From Alisma plantago-aquatica (lineage: Eukaryota > Streptophyta > Magnoliopsida > Alismatales > Alismataceae), in NCBI GenBank assembly GCA_963693085.1, contig OY856409.1:1168913749-1168977748 (forward strand): DNA of 64,000 nt. The letters are read 5' to 3'. The position numbers and the translations under genes are program-made. Below, one piece after another: positions 25,226 through 37,480 of this stretch. Positions within the stretch are counted from its first letter, which is position 1; every line of letters starts with the position of its first letter. Under the pieces are notes generated by a model. The model made no database searches, was not told the origin of the DNA, and was given only the letters and a program-made list of their open reading frames with translations.

Positions 25226-25476
25226 GTAGTGACACCAGTCTTTGTGCCTTCCTCATCATCTTCTACTCAAGAGAGACATGTAAAGCATCAGATCTTGACA
25301 TTCCTATTATTGTCTGGAAAGGTACTCTTTCATGTACTATTAGACATCCTATTACAAATGTGTGGTGTTTGTCCCACTTATCTAAATAGGCTCATGCATT
25401 TGCTATTGGGATTGATTCTATGGATATACTGAGAAATCACTATGATGCTATGAAGGACAGTGGCTGGAAATAGGCA

Positions 25477-26620
25477 ATGCAGCTTGAGATGTCAGCTCTA
25501 TTGAATAATGGCACATGGGATCTTGTTGACTTTCCTGCAGAGAACAAAGATGTGGGCTACAGATGGGTTTTCACCATCAAACACAATCTGGATGGATCAG
25601 TTGAAAGGTTGAAGGCTAGGTTGGTAGCAAAAGGCTACACACAAACTTATGGAGTTGACTTCTTTGAGATTTTTTATCCAGTCGCTTGTCTGAATTCTAT
25701 GCAGATTATTATTTCTCTGGCTACTACTTTTGATTGGCCTCTTTTTCAGCTTGATGTCAAGAATGCCTTTCTTCATGGTGACTTGCAGGAAGAGGTATAT
25801 ATGGATCAACCTCTTAGTTTTGTTGCTCAGGGGGAGTGTCAGAAGGTGTGTAAACCAAAGAAATCCATATATGGATTGAAAAAGCCATATATGGACTGAA
25901 ACAGTTTCCTTGAGCTTGGTTTGACAAGTTCAGTGAAGTTATTCTACAGATGGGCTTCTCTCGTTCCATGACTAATCACCCCTTATTCTATTCTAACTCT
26001 TCTTGAGGATCCGTCATTATTGATGTATATGTTGATGACATGGTGATTACTGGTAGTGATTCTACAGGCATATCATGTGTGAAGGAAGGATTGTAGGGAC
26101 ACTTCCAAACAAAGGATCTACATAAACTGAGATACTTTCTGGGCATTGAGGTACTTAGATCTCATGCGGGTATCAATCTATCTCAGAGGAAATGTGTGCT
26201 TGACTTACTATAGGAGACAAGCATGACTGAGCCTAAGCCGGTATCTACTCCTATGGATTATCACATCAAGGAGACAGTTAATGATATTGAGTACTCAGAT
26301 CTTGGATATTACAGGAAGATAGTTGGTAAGTTAATATACCTGACTGTTACACGACCTGACATCTCTTTTGCTGTAGGAGTAGTGAGTCAGCACATGAATT
26401 CACCACGATAGACACACTGGAAAGCAGTTTTCCATATTCTAAGATATTTGAAAAGCACTCTTGGAAAGGGGATCACATATTATAGACCTAAGATGCCTTC
26501 GTCTACTTTGGCTCTTACAGGTTATGCAGATGCAGACTGGGCTGGTAATCAGATTGATAGGAGATCTAATCAGGTTACTACATTTTCCTAGGTGATCATC
26601 TGATTACTTGGAAAAGCAAA
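25477..26620 (+). pseudogene. Copia reverse transcriptase, broken
   Basis: The frame 25477-25899 opens with the RT N-terminal block (N-G-T-W-D-L-V-D, Y-R-W-V-F-T-I-K, K-A-R-L-V-A-K-G-Y-T-Q) and the D-V-K-N-A-F-L-H-G-D-L motif with its catalytic Asp. It stops after an S-I-Y-G-L-K-K block. A second frame carries the Y-V-D-D active site (26028-26039) and L-R-Y-F-L-G-I-E-V, with stops near 26097 and 26212. The 26223-26411 frame has the C-terminal Y-R-K-I-V-G-K-L-I-Y-L-T-V-T-R-P-D-I-S-F block. Catalytic Asp residues are all present, so the breaks and not active-site loss inactivate it. RT copies element RNA into cDNA. Confidence 0.92.
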
Positions 26621-26992
26621 AAGCGACATGTGGTAGCAAGATCCAGCACTGAGGCTGAATATCATGTTATGTCTCATGCATGTTGTGATCTACAATGGGT
26701 TAAATTTTTTCTTTCTGAGTTAAAGATTCTTATTTTATCTTCCATGGAGCTCAAGTGTGACAACCAATCAGCCATACGCATTGTCAGGAATCCTATTTTT
26801 CATGAGCGTACAAAGCATATAGAAGTCGATTGCCATTTTATCAGAGATCAGATCAAGAATGTTACTATTGTGACGACATATGTTAAGTTTGAAGAACAAC
26901 TAGCATATATCTTGACAAAGCCAATGGGTCCAACAGCATTTCAAAATCTATGTGGCAAGCTGGGCATACACAATGTGTACACTCCAGCTTGA
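26500..26992 (+). pseudogene. Copia RNase H, broken
   Basis: The first half reads Y-A-D-A-D-W-A-G (Asp near 26529) in one frame. A frameshift near 26585 separates it from the 26630-26992 frame. That frame has S-S-T-E-A-E-Y, the C-D-N-Q-S-A-I block and R-T-K-H-I-E-V-D-C-H-F-I-R-D with the last conserved acidic and basic residues. It terminates 7 bp before the polypurine tract region, as is normal for copia. RNase H removes the RNA template during cDNA synthesis. Confidence 0.9.
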
Positions 26993-26999
26993 GGGCGAG
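26989..26999 (+). other. Polypurine tract of the copia element
   Basis: TTGAGGGCGAG directly precedes the 3' LTR (TGTTAACATG). It is the primer site for plus-strand cDNA. One C interrupts the purine run. Confidence 0.8.
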
Positions 27000-27172
27000 T
27001 GTTAACATGTATTTTATTATCTATTTTATTAGTTATGCTATTTGCCTATTATTGTTGTACCTAGATGTAAATTACCCTTTCATATATAAATAAAGAAGAG
27101 AGGCCTTTGGCTCTCTTACGCTGCTTTCCGCATCCTCTAATTCCCTTGCTCTCTCGCATTCTCTCTTCAATA
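27000..27172 (+). repeat. 3' LTR of the copia element (173 bp)
   Basis: This starts with the intact TGTTAACATG and ends CTTCAATA, followed by the ATCCC target duplication. The TATA box copy is at 27083-27090. It is the better preserved terminus of the pair. Confidence 0.95.
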
Positions 27173-27177
27173 ATCCC

Positions 27178-28736
27178 TAAACTTCACTTAGTTATTGAGA
27201 AACTCGTCGTGGTTTCCCCTTATTTGAACAGTATTATCATTTTTCCTCTAACACTTGGTGTCAATCAACTATGTAATGTACAATTTAGTTTTTGTCACCC
27301 TTGTGATTCCTCCTCATAGTGTCTCTATAGAAAAAAATTTCCTACCACTTCCACTAATTTCTTGACCCATATAAGGTTTTCTAGAGGTAGATGGGCATGA
27401 GGAAGGTAAATGTGATATTGAATTTTTTAACTAAATTGGTTTGAACATCGGCATCAATAGAAAGTTTGAACTATAGTAGCAGATAGGGTTATTGTGTTAT
27501 TAATGACCATCTTAACTATTTAATGATGAATCTACTAATGGTGTTTGCATTCACCCATTATGTTTTCCTTGTATTTGCATATGTCATTTTTACATCGTGG
27601 TGCACTTACATTTTGTATTGGTAACTTTATCTCTTCTACCGCCATTAATATTTTTCTTATTGCAATTATCATGGACCATTTGGTTTTTTTACCATGGCCT
27701 AGAAAGTATCATGCATGGATAATATCGTGGGTCCTAACAGGTGTTCTGGTATGTCATTGGGGCCCATAGAAAATTTCAAATTTTTATTTGGTTATTTTAG
27801 TGGATATTTTCATGCATAAAATTTTCTGAATTTTTTATTGGATGCATCTTATAACTACGTAGTTAATTCATATTTTTTTCAAAAATATCAAAAATGGTAA
27901 TTCTAAAAAAATATTCTCGTCCCAATAAACATGGATATAGGACTAATTAATGTTCTAAAATGAGTAAATAAAAGGATATAGTGACTATTCAAGAGACCAT
28001 GGTCTGTAAGAAACACAACAATGCCACACTAGACATGATAGGGATAACAAAAATAAGATGACCAATAATGAAAAGGGGATTTTGATTAATATTATTAATT
28101 GACAAATTCTAAAGAGAAGAAAACTAATCTATTAAAGAAATCAATAATGTATGTAACCTAACTGTAAATAACCTATTGGGATACAAAATCTATTGAAATA
28201 CTAAATGTGTATTATCAAATATCACACACGGGCTGAGGAATGAACTAAATAACATATAATGATGAGTTATTATTTGATTTCACATAATAGATAATAGAAC
28301 TGCATAACCTTAAAATTGGTAAACTATGTTACATTTAATAAATACAAGAATATATTCCCACATGTATCAAATACAATACTATCATGGGGTTAATGTAGTA
28401 TTTTTTAGCAAAAAGAAAATAGAAAGATGATGAAGCAAAAGATGATCAGAACGCAATGAAATTGCCAAACTAAGGAGTGGTAGGTATATGCAATATAAGA
28501 ATGGATCATAATAAATTCTTTTACCAAAATCTCAAAATGCTAATTTGACACTAATTTAGACAATAGGCCAGGATGAGGATGGTGGTGTAGTTCATTTATG
28601 ATTGTGAGCTCTAGGTTTTGAATCACAAAAATACTAGGGATGTAACACCCCAAGGTTTGTATTACAATAATTGAAAAATAACCAACCATTCACATTTTTT
28701 ACTTAAGAGTGCCACAAACATGATATTTACCACTAT
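27178..28736. other. No feature recognised
   Basis: AT-rich sequence that continued from 22001 before the copia insertion. The short open frames at 27107-27319 and 27545-27769 match nothing I know. A weak tRNA-like stretch near 28573-28640 is listed among the rejected items. Confidence 0.5.
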
Positions 28737-28751
28737 AATAATAGAAAGAAA

Positions 28752-28989
28752 GAAAGTAGTTGATGAATGGTAGTGTGGGTGGTTCAGCACCGCATTTCTC
28801 AATGAAAGGACCCAGGCTTGAATCCCTAGACAAGAACCCTCAAAATGAGTTAGTCATCACGTACACCGGCCAACTTTGCAACTTTAATGGGTATTCAAAC
28901 TTGTGGATTGTTTGGACACCCATATTTTTCCTACCAGGGTGGGTCACAAAGTGGCCAATTCTAAGGAGGTATTTCTAATTATCAAAAAT
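28752..28989 (+). mobile_element. tRNA-derived SINE-like insertion
   Basis: This is about 238 bp between 15 bp direct repeats with one mismatch, AATAATAGAAAGAAA (28737-28751) and AATAATACAAAGAAA (28990-29004). The head resembles a tRNA: GTGTGGGTGGTTCAGC near 28773 is box-A-like, and GGCTTGAATCC at 28815-28825 matches the GGTTCRANTCC box B at all but two positions. The body ends with a GTGGGTCACAAAGTGGCC-like stretch and a short AT-rich tail. The repeats are A-rich, so chance similarity is possible. No coding capacity; the frame at 28760-28978 is incidental. Confidence 0.6.
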
Positions 28990-29004
28990 AATAATACAAA
29001 GAAA

Positions 29005-30552
29005 TCCATCTTGTTGTAGTGTATAAAAGAAAATCTCATACTTTTAGAGAAGGATCTATATTACAATATGATTTACAAAAGAAATATAACTACATGATGT
29101 AAGATCATGTAACTCTAATTTAACTCTTGTGTCATGTATATGACAACCTACCAAGCAAACCCCTCAAGTTTTAGATGAATTGTCTATCTTGGTTAAACCT
29201 TGTTAAGCTCATTTTATGCAAACTCCTCATCTCTTATAATGCATAAGTAAGGATAAGTGTTAAAGTAAGTGCTACCAAATTCTTACTAAAAATATATGAG
29301 GGTTCTATAGCTAAAATAAAAACCAAAAGTTGTAACTTATCACAAAGTAATGTATCTGATGTGATCGTGGCCATCAATATACAATAACTACCGCCTGTCA
29401 ATACAAAATGCCGTAGCAGACATCCAAGTCAATATGTTAAGATTGAAGTGTAACTACTTGGTCATGAAAAACTAACTGTTGGTGTGATGCACCTCTTTTG
29501 TATAGCTAGGTGCCTTTGTGGCATAGCTACGCCTCCTAGGAATCTAGGGACTTACTATATAATGTTATGTCCTGATTTTTATTAATCTTTTATATGACTA
29601 AAATTATGTTTGTATAAGAACTTGAATATGAGTTAGTAAGTAACTAAAATTGAATCTAAATAAGATATTTAGGTACCCATAATATGTTTTATTTGAATTT
29701 GATATTTGGAAATTTATGGCCTTATTTAACTACACTTCTTATATAATGATATATGTGATTTTTGATAGATATATGAACTTTGATATATGTGTCTAAATCA
29801 TAGAGAAAGAATACGAACTGAATATGCAAGTATTATATATCTAAAACTAATTTTATGTCTCAATTATATGAATTCTAAAGTTCTTATAACTTAATCTGAA
29901 TTAAAATTTGTTCTATAGAATGAACAAAAAATGAAACATCTCTACTAATTTAATATGTAAAATTAACTTAATCCTAAATTTATGTATAAGTATGCATATA
30001 TATCCCACTTACCTTTAGCTAATAGGAGAATACTAATGTAGTCTTGGGTTCCTACTCCATGACCTAAACCACAAAAAAATTGTCAAAGTTCCATAGCAAT
30101 GTGCATTCTCTTTTTACACCTCTTGTAACCCTAATAACCCCAGTCCCATTTTCCATATACTCATACAAACTAGAGAGTGTTTTTATTTCGAAAAATGACA
30201 ACTACGGAAAATAGTCAGATTTAAATTCAATTATGAGTACTATTTAATCTCACATACTTTGATAAGTATATAGTAGCATACTCATATGAGCCATATTAAT
30301 CATGAAATGTACTCATAAAGATTTATGTACACAGATACTCAAAATAAATCCTCAAACACACCCATATACACTAATGTTATTGACGTGTGACAAAAATAGT
30401 GGAACTACAGTTTATAATTACAAACCATGCATATGAATAATTATATATAATAAAAAATGTAACATAAGTCACTAATCATCATGTACATCACTAACTTGAT
30501 CAAAAATGTAACATGGCACCATGATATATAACTTACATAAAACCCTTCATTC
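29005..30552. other. No feature recognised
   Basis: Very AT-rich sequence with no supportable gene, repeat pair or RNA. Confidence 0.5.
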
Positions 30553-31286
30553 AGTAGCCATAATTCATATTAGGGTTTATAAAAATCAAAATATGTGACA
30601 ATTCTGTAGTGGGTGAATTACCCAAAAATCCCTTATTGGAGTTTACGTCAAAAACCTAGGTAAAATACCAAATCACCAAGATCATACCCTGACATGATGT
30701 GAAACATACCAAGTATTACTAACATAATAGTTGAAGTTCTTTGGATAACTTCAACTATATATAGCATTAAAACATTAATGGTATAACTTTGCTACAACAA
30801 TAGATATTAATTAGAAAATGTCAAATACATATTTCTAAAGTATTTTTATAAAATTTTAGCTAAAAATCTTTTGAATTGTACCTTATTTGTATACTTTTGA
30901 GATCTAGGATGAAAGATATAAATTAAATTTACTGTTCTAGTCAAATTTTGTCTATCAAGATTCATATACAAAGGTGGAGAATGTACTTTGTAGCACCCTC
31001 GATCCCATTAGAGACCCAGCACACCAATCCAATTCAATATTTGTCTTCTCTTTTCCTCAAGAAAATGTGATGTTTTGAGTAATCCCCTAATCATCTTTGC
31101 ATTTCCCATGATAACACCCTACCAGAAGAGTCTGCTCCATCGAGGTGGTGTGGCCACCACTCACAAATGCCTCTAATGGAAATTAGTCTCTCACCTCTAT
31201 TGCCTCCCTACAAAACATGGAATCCATGTCACCTGATAGATGTTTTCCCTAAGGAAAAACCAAAAAATTCACTACCACCAACCTAG

Positions 31287-32829
31287 TGTTGGCTTTTTTA
31301 ATATGCCACAATCCAATTTTGATGATGTGAATACTTTCCTTTTGTGTTATAAAATGTGCATTTAGTATTTCTAGTGATGAAGTAACTTATACAAGATCCA
31401 GCAATAAAGAATATGCAATATTATATGTGTTTGGATGCTTGTAGGACAAGTTGTACTATGTATATATTTTGTACTAGTGCATTCTATACAACTTGCTAGG
31501 AATAATGTAAAAACAAATGATGATCAGCCCTATCCCATCCTAAACAATTTTCCACTCTTATGCCATGTCTTTGAGATATCTAGGTGTCATTAGAAAAAAT
31601 ATATAATATGTTTTCCAAAAGTTTAAAAATGTATTTACATATACAATTTCAGTCGAACTACACTTCGACTAAGAAAGAGACGTTGTAGAAAATTAGTCAA
31701 TGCAGAAAATAGTCTTTGCAAAATTTGAGAAGAGAGTAACTCTAAGTCTAACTATAGTTCAACTGAGATGGATCATGGTCAAAGTACAACTTGATCGAGA
31801 ATCAGCCTATAATCAATCTGGATTAATTTCTATCAATTACAAACTCGTTTTTTGACATATCAATGACTAATTTAGCATTTAACTTGGTGAAAACACTCCC
31901 AATAGGTATGTTGACCATTCCTAACTGTTTAATATATATAGGAGTGCCTATGAACACTTAGCATACACACTTGAACAAATTTGTTACATGCTATCTTTTT
32001 CCAAGCTTTGAACTCTACATTGTTATATTCAGATCCAAGTTGTAACTCAACAATAGTGTCATACTCCGCCAAATATAGCCTTTTCTATCCTTATTGAGAT
32101 TTGATCATCACTTGTACATATAGAGCTTCATATTGTAATCTTCTGCGGAGTTGTAACGTCTTCTTATTCTCTTATTCATCTTGTTGGTTCTTAGTAGTTT
32201 TCACTACTTCTTGTGAGAAGGTTGTGAAGAAGATTCTTGGTGTTACTTCTTAGAGAAAGTTGTGTCCAAGGCAGGAGGCTGATTGCGATCTACTCCCTTG
32301 TGTGCTTCCAACTATTCTTACAAGAAGGTTGTTGGGAAGCCTATTAGAGCTACTTCTTGTGAGAATGTTGCGTCCAAGGTGGATGGTTGATTGCAATCTA
32401 CTCATTGTGTTGTTCCAACTACTTCATGCAAAGTCTATTGGAGCTACTTCTTATGAGAAGGATGCATCCAAGGTGGATGGTTGATTGCAATCTACTCCCA
32501 GGAGAAAGTTCTCCTTGAGATTGAAAAGGAGAGTTGGCTTAATACCCAAAAGACATTGGTTGCTTTTATATATTTTTTATTGAATAAACAAAAGAAATAT
32601 AATTCATGTTGAAAGTCATGGTCGAGAACAACCAAGTAGTGGACTGACATTTTCTGACAGAACCATTATGCATCGGGTGTCTATTATTATTTGCCTTCAT
32701 TATCCAATTACTTGCTTTATATTTCCACTGCATTATCTTTTAATCAAGTTGCAATTTAACCTCTTTAGTGTTTGAAATTTTATCAAGTTCCTATTATCTC
32801 TATTCGCCCCCCCCCTCTAGAGCACATCA
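31287..32829 (+). repeat. LTR 1 of the gag-only element
   Basis: This 1543 bp LTR begins TGTTGGCTTTTTTAATATG and ends GAGCACATCA just before the primer site. It includes a C-run near 32808 and a three-unit internal repeat at about 32240-32500. Confidence 0.85.
32240..32500 (+). repeat. ~100 bp tandem units inside LTR 1
   Basis: Three units share GTGAGAA-GTTG-GTCCAAGGTGG-GG-TGATTGC-ATCTACTC (anchors near 32278, 32386 and 32482). The same array recurs in LTR 2 (about 36895-37155) and LTR 3 (about 41083-41360), so it is a family trait. Confidence 0.75.
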
Positions 32830-32831
32830 GT

Positions 32832-34545
32832 TGGTATAGAGAAGGACATCAAGGATCTCCAACAAGTCTTTAAGATGTGGGAAAGTTTAATGGGACAACT
32901 GAACCCTGAAGGATCATATGTAGGGCAACCACCAGTGTTTGATAGGGCAAACTTCCAATATTGGAAGAAAATGATGCAATATTACTTACAAGGCTTGAGT
33001 ATTTTACCTATGAAAAATAGTTGCCTTACCATATGGACCTATGATGACATAAATGAATAAATGGGATCTGTATATAGTAAGAAAGGTAACTCTAAATGCT
33101 AGAGCAGTAAGTATTTTAATATTCTTATCTATCTCCTAGTAAACCTAATATAATATCTTCACGTGAAATTACATATGACATAAGGATAAAAATTTTGGTT
33201 ACACATGAGGGAACTAAACAAGGTAAGAGTAAAAAAATCATTATGTTGAAACATAAACTATGAGTTATTCCACATGACTAAAATTGAACCTATTTGTGAA
33301 ATGTATGCTAGATTTTCTACTCTAATAAATGATTTGAGTGCCTTATGAAAGCCTATATCATAGGAGGAGTAGGTCTTCAAGATTATTAGGTATTTTCCAT
33401 AAAAAAATCAAAAATAAGGTCATTGCTATAGAAGGATCTAGAGACCTTTCAAAATTATTGATGGACTAGTTCATTAAAAACTTGGAAACATGTGAAGTAA
33501 GGCTTCAAGAAGAAGCCAGGATAGAAGAAGAAGAAACATACAGAGAAAAAGTATGTGTTATTTAAAGAAAGAGTTTTAGAGTCACCTTCTTCTAGTGACG
33601 CATCTAGTGATCTTTTTCCAGTAGATGTCACACATGTAGAGAAAGAGGATATAGGAAATCTGATTTCCCAGAACTCAAGAATAAGAAGAAAAAAATAGAT
33701 AAGGAGAAAAAGAATAAGGCACATCATGCTACCTAGGATGATTTCTCAAACTCAGAGGCAAGTGATGAAGAAATTGTCATCAAGTAGTTGAATACTTCTT
33801 TTCCGAACACGATGTAAATGATGGACAAAAATAATAAGGTACACAAGGTAATCATGATGAGTTATATTCTCAACCTTTTCTAACTTGTTGAATTTACTTT
33901 GGATAAAGTTGAAAAGTATAGAAAAAAGAAAAATGAATTGGTAAATATTGTTGATTCTATAATTGAGAACTTAATGAGCAAAATGATCAATATGCTAGTG
34001 AAAAGAAAAAGATATATGATCTTGTTTCTCAAAATACTTCCTTTAAAACTCAATTTCAACTCTTTTAGATAAGTGGAGTAATATGGAGAAACAACTATTT
34101 GTTTCTCACATTTTGGTTATGATCTTATCCTTGAAATAAATGATGAGTTAAATGATCAAATTGATAGCATTGAAGACAACATTTCTAGTACTAGAAAATG
34201 TTTAATTCTACTACTAAAGACTTTTAGATGTTGGACAAGAAAATGAAAATATTAAGAGATCTTTGGATAAATATTCAAACAGTATAGGTTTATTTAAAAA
34301 TATTTTTCATTCTCACAATAATCATGTGGCACTTATGGACTTGGTTATATTCCAATAAATGTTGAAAGAAATAAAAACCAAGGACCTAATTTTGGTAAAC
34401 CAAAATTCAATTCTTACATACCTATTAATCGTGCTACTTGTTTTGGATTTGGGAGATTTGGTCACTATGCTTTCTCATGACTTTTCAAGATAAAAAGTGA
34501 CACCAACATGGTATGGGTCCCTAAAACCTCCCTTTAGATGAGGTT
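32832..34545 (+). pseudogene. SIRE-like copia gag, copy 1, broken
   Basis: The 32875-33060 frame shows the start of gag (P-P-V-F-D-R-A-N-F-Q-Y-W-K-K-M-M-Q-Y-Y-L). In other frames come a V-T-H-E-G-T-K-Q block near 33202, a coiled-coil-like Lys/Glu-rich stretch (33450-34340), and a damaged zinc knuckle reading C-F-G-F-G-R-F-G-H-Y-A near 34438. The region ends with D-T-N-M-V-W-V-P-K-T-S near 34500, the usual end of gag in SIRE-type elements. Multiple stops interrupt it, and no protease D-S-G motif follows. Gag alone could still package RNA with helper proteins in an intact relative. Confidence 0.75.
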
Positions 34546-35130
34546 TGATTGATCATGGGCTTCTTTGGGTATTATCTTTTTTATCATGATATTTTCTTTA
34601 ATTAATTATCTTGAAATGTTAAGTTTTTCAAATTGGTAGATATAAATGTTGATAATTGGTAGAGATGTATTTGGTCTTTTAGGTCTGAAACGAAATATTT
34701 TCATGTTTCTAACATGATATTTACTCTTAAATGGATATCTCTATGTCAGTGGTTCAATTTTTTTTTGAGCTCAATTCTTATGAGTATGAGATTAAGGGAG
34801 AGCTCAAATTATTGTTATAAACATGCACATCTATATTGTTTATGTTCGTAAATGGCTTCTCTATATCAATATGGGCTCTACATCCCTCATATTTGGTCTA
34901 CAAATTCCTTGTGGACCTCGTTTTGTGCTAATCAATTCTCTGTATCATTTTTGGGCTAAGCATCGCTTGAAAATGGTTGAGAAATCAATTTGGTTTAGTC
35001 TTTGTTTTTATGGCCAATCTCTATATCATCGAGGACTTAACATTCATCGCATTGATATTTAAATATACTTAGAAAATTAGTATTATTCATGGCAAATCTA
35101 TGTCATGGTGGACTTAGAATTCCTTACTAT
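34546..35130 (+). other. Non-coding internal tail with degenerate short repeats
   Basis: After gag comes a TCTCTATATCA-x-GGACTTAACATTC-type unit repeated imperfectly (34740-35115). Its counterpart in copy 2 is 39400-39880. This replaces the pol region of an autonomous element. The breakpoint of the tandem duplication falls in this array. Confidence 0.6.
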
Positions 35131-35142
35131 TCAATAGCCATA

Positions 35143-35938
35143 ATTCATATTAATGTTTATAAAAATCAAAATATGTGACAATTCTATAGTGGGTGAAATA
35201 CCCAAAAATTGATAGCGAAGTAGTACCATGAGGGAAAGGTGAAAGGAAATAGTACATGAAACCATTCCAAGCAGTGGGAGGACCCTTATTGGAGTTTACA
35301 TCAAAAAACTAGATAAAATACCAAATCACCAAGATCATACCCTGACATGATTGAAACATACCAAATATAACCAAAATAATAGTTTGAAGTTCTTTGGATA
35401 ACTTCTACTATATATAGAATTAAAACATTAATGGTATTACTTTTCTATAATAATAGATATTAATTAGCAAACATCATAAAATATTTTTAAAGTACTCTTA
35501 TAAAATTTTAGGTAAAAATCTTTTGAATTGTACCTTATTTGTATACTTTTGAGATCAAGTATGTATGATATAGATTAACTTTACTATTATAGTCCATTTT
35601 TTTCTATCAAGATTCAGATCCAAAGGTGGAGAAAGTATTGTGTAGCACCCTTGGTCCCATTAGAGACCCAGCACACCAATCCAATTCAATATTTGTCTTC
35701 TCTTTTCCTCAAGAAAATGTGATGTTTTGAGTAATCCCCTAATCATCTTTGCATTTCCCATGCTAATAACCTGCCATGAGAGTTATCTCCATTGAGGTGG
35801 TGCAGACACCACTCACAAATGCCTCCAATGTAAATTAGTCCCTCACCTCTATTTCCTCCCTAGAAAACATGGAATCCATGTCACCTGACAGATGTTTTCG
35901 CTAAGGAAAAACCCAAAAATTCACTACCACCAACCTAT
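35143..35938 (+). repeat. Duplicated flank before LTR 2
   Basis: This matches 30553-31286 upstream of LTR 1, including GAGACCCAGCACACCAATCC and CACTACCACCAACCTA next to each LTR. It differs by the rRNA-like insert at 35211-35283. Confidence 0.85.
35211..35283 (+). rRNA. Fragment of organellar large-subunit rRNA (nuclear insert, non-functional)
   Basis: The stretch contains GATAGCGAAGTAGTACC, TGAGGGAAAGGTGAAA, ACATGAAACC and CCAAGCAGTGGGAGGA in the order found in plastid 23S and mitochondrial 26S rRNA (the GTACCGTGAGGGAAAGGTGAAAAG to CAAGCAGTGGGAG segment of bacterial-type 23S). Two internal pieces of the normal rRNA are missing: the segment after GGTGAAAAG and a few bases before CCAAGCAGTGG. 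Both sides continue in alignment with 30601-30650 of copy 1, which lacks the fragment. It is therefore an insertion of organelle-derived DNA (or RNA copied by RT) into copy 2. Whether the source is plastid or mitochondrion cannot be settled from this length. Confidence 0.85.
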
Positions 35939-37478
35939 TGTTGGCTTTTTGAATATTCCACATTCCAATTTCGATGATGCAAATACTTTTCTTTTGTGTT
36001 ACTAAAATGTGCATTAAATATTTCAAGTGATGAAGAAACTTAAATAAGATCCAACAATAAAGAATATACAATGTTATATGTGTTTGGATGCTTGTAGGAC
36101 AAGTTGTACTATGTATATATTTTGTACAAGTGCATTGTATACAACTTGCTAGGAATCATGTAAGAACAAGTTATGATCATCCCTATCCTATCCTAAACAA
36201 TTTTCCACTCTTATATCAAGTCTTTGAGATAGCTAAGTGTCATTAGAAAAAATATTTAATATTTTTTCTAAAAGTTTAGAAATGTATTTATAGATACATT
36301 TTCAGCCGAACTACACTTCGACTGAAAAGAGTCATTGTAGAAAATGAGTCATTGTATAAAATAGTCTTTGCAAAATTTGAGAGGTGAGTAACTCTAAGTC
36401 TAACTATAGTTCAACTAAGATGGATCCTGGCCAAAGTATAGCTCGGTTGAGAATTATTTTGTAGTCAATCTGCATTAATTTTCTATCAATTACAAGCTCA
36501 TTTTTTGACATCTCAATGACTAATTTAGCATTTATCTTGGTCAAAACACTCCAAATAGTTATATTGACCATTCCTAAGTGTTTTATATCTATATGAGTGC
36601 CTACTAATGCTTATAATACACACTTGAACAAATCTATTACATGTTATCTTTGTCCCAGCTTTCAAATCTAAATTTTTCTCTTCAAATCTAAGTTGTAACT
36701 CAACAATAGTGTCATACTCCACCAAATATAGACTTGTCTATACTTATTGAGAGTTGATCATCACTTGTTCATATAGAGCTTCATATTGTAATATTCTGAA
36801 GAGTTGTAACTTCTTCTTCTTCTCTCATTCATCTTGTTGGTTCCTAGTACTTTTCACTACTTCTTGTGAAAAGGTTGTGAGGAAGATTCTTGGTGCTACT
36901 TCTTAGAGAAAGTTGTGTCCAAGGTAAGAGGCCGATTACGATCTACTCCCTTGTGTGCTTCCAACCATTCTTCTAAGAAGGTTGTTGGGAATCCTACTGG
37001 ATCTTCTTCTTGTGAGAATGTTGTATCCAAGGTGGTAGGCTATTGTGATCTACTCCATTGTGGTGCTTCCAACTACTTCATGCAAAGTCTATTGGAGCTA
37101 CTTATTGTGAGAAGGATGCATCCAAGGTGGGAGTTTTATTGCAATCTACTCCCTTGAGCAAGTTCTCCTTGAGCTAGAAAAGTAGAGTTGATGTAATCCC
37201 CAAAACACATTGGTTGATTTTATATATTTTTTATTGATTAAACAAAAAAATATAATACATGTTGAAAGTCATGGTTGGGAACAACCAAGTAGTGTACAAA
37301 TGTATTTTGAAAGAACCATTCTACATCAGGTGTATCTTGTGGGTTTTTTTCATTGTCGAATTACTTGCTTTATATTTCCACTGCATTATCTTTTAATCAA
37401 GTTGCAATTTAACCTCTTTAGTGTTTGAAATTTTATAAAGTTTTTATTAGCTATATTCACCCCCCCTAGAGAACATTA
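35939..37478 (+). repeat. LTR 2 of the gag-only element
   Basis: 1540 bp, aligned to LTR 1. It begins TGTTGGCTTTTTGAATATT and ends GAACATTA before the primer site at 37481. Confidence 0.85.
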
Positions 37479-37480
37479 GT

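Larger units (their letters stand above)
22007..27172 (+). mobile_element. Ty1/copia retrotransposon, complete structure, ORFs broken
   Basis: This 5166 bp element has 173 bp LTRs at both ends, a tRNA-Met primer site at 22180, a purine tract ending at 26999 and perfect 5 bp target duplications ATCCC (22002-22006 and 27173-27177). Domain order is gag, protease, integrase, RT and RNase H, which defines Ty1/copia. The LTRs differ at about 18 of 173 positions by my count, about 90% identity, so the insertion is fairly old. Several stops and frameshifts divide the polyprotein. The short LTRs suggest the Ale/Retrofit type, but the lineage is inference. Confidence 0.95.

Noticed and set aside
28573..28640. 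tRNA-like stretch (GGTGTAGTTCATTT ... AGGTTTTGAATCAC) upstream of the SINE at 28752
   Set aside because: It loosely fits box A and box B, but no acceptor stem closes, no target repeats are visible and the match is too weak to call a tRNA or SINE.
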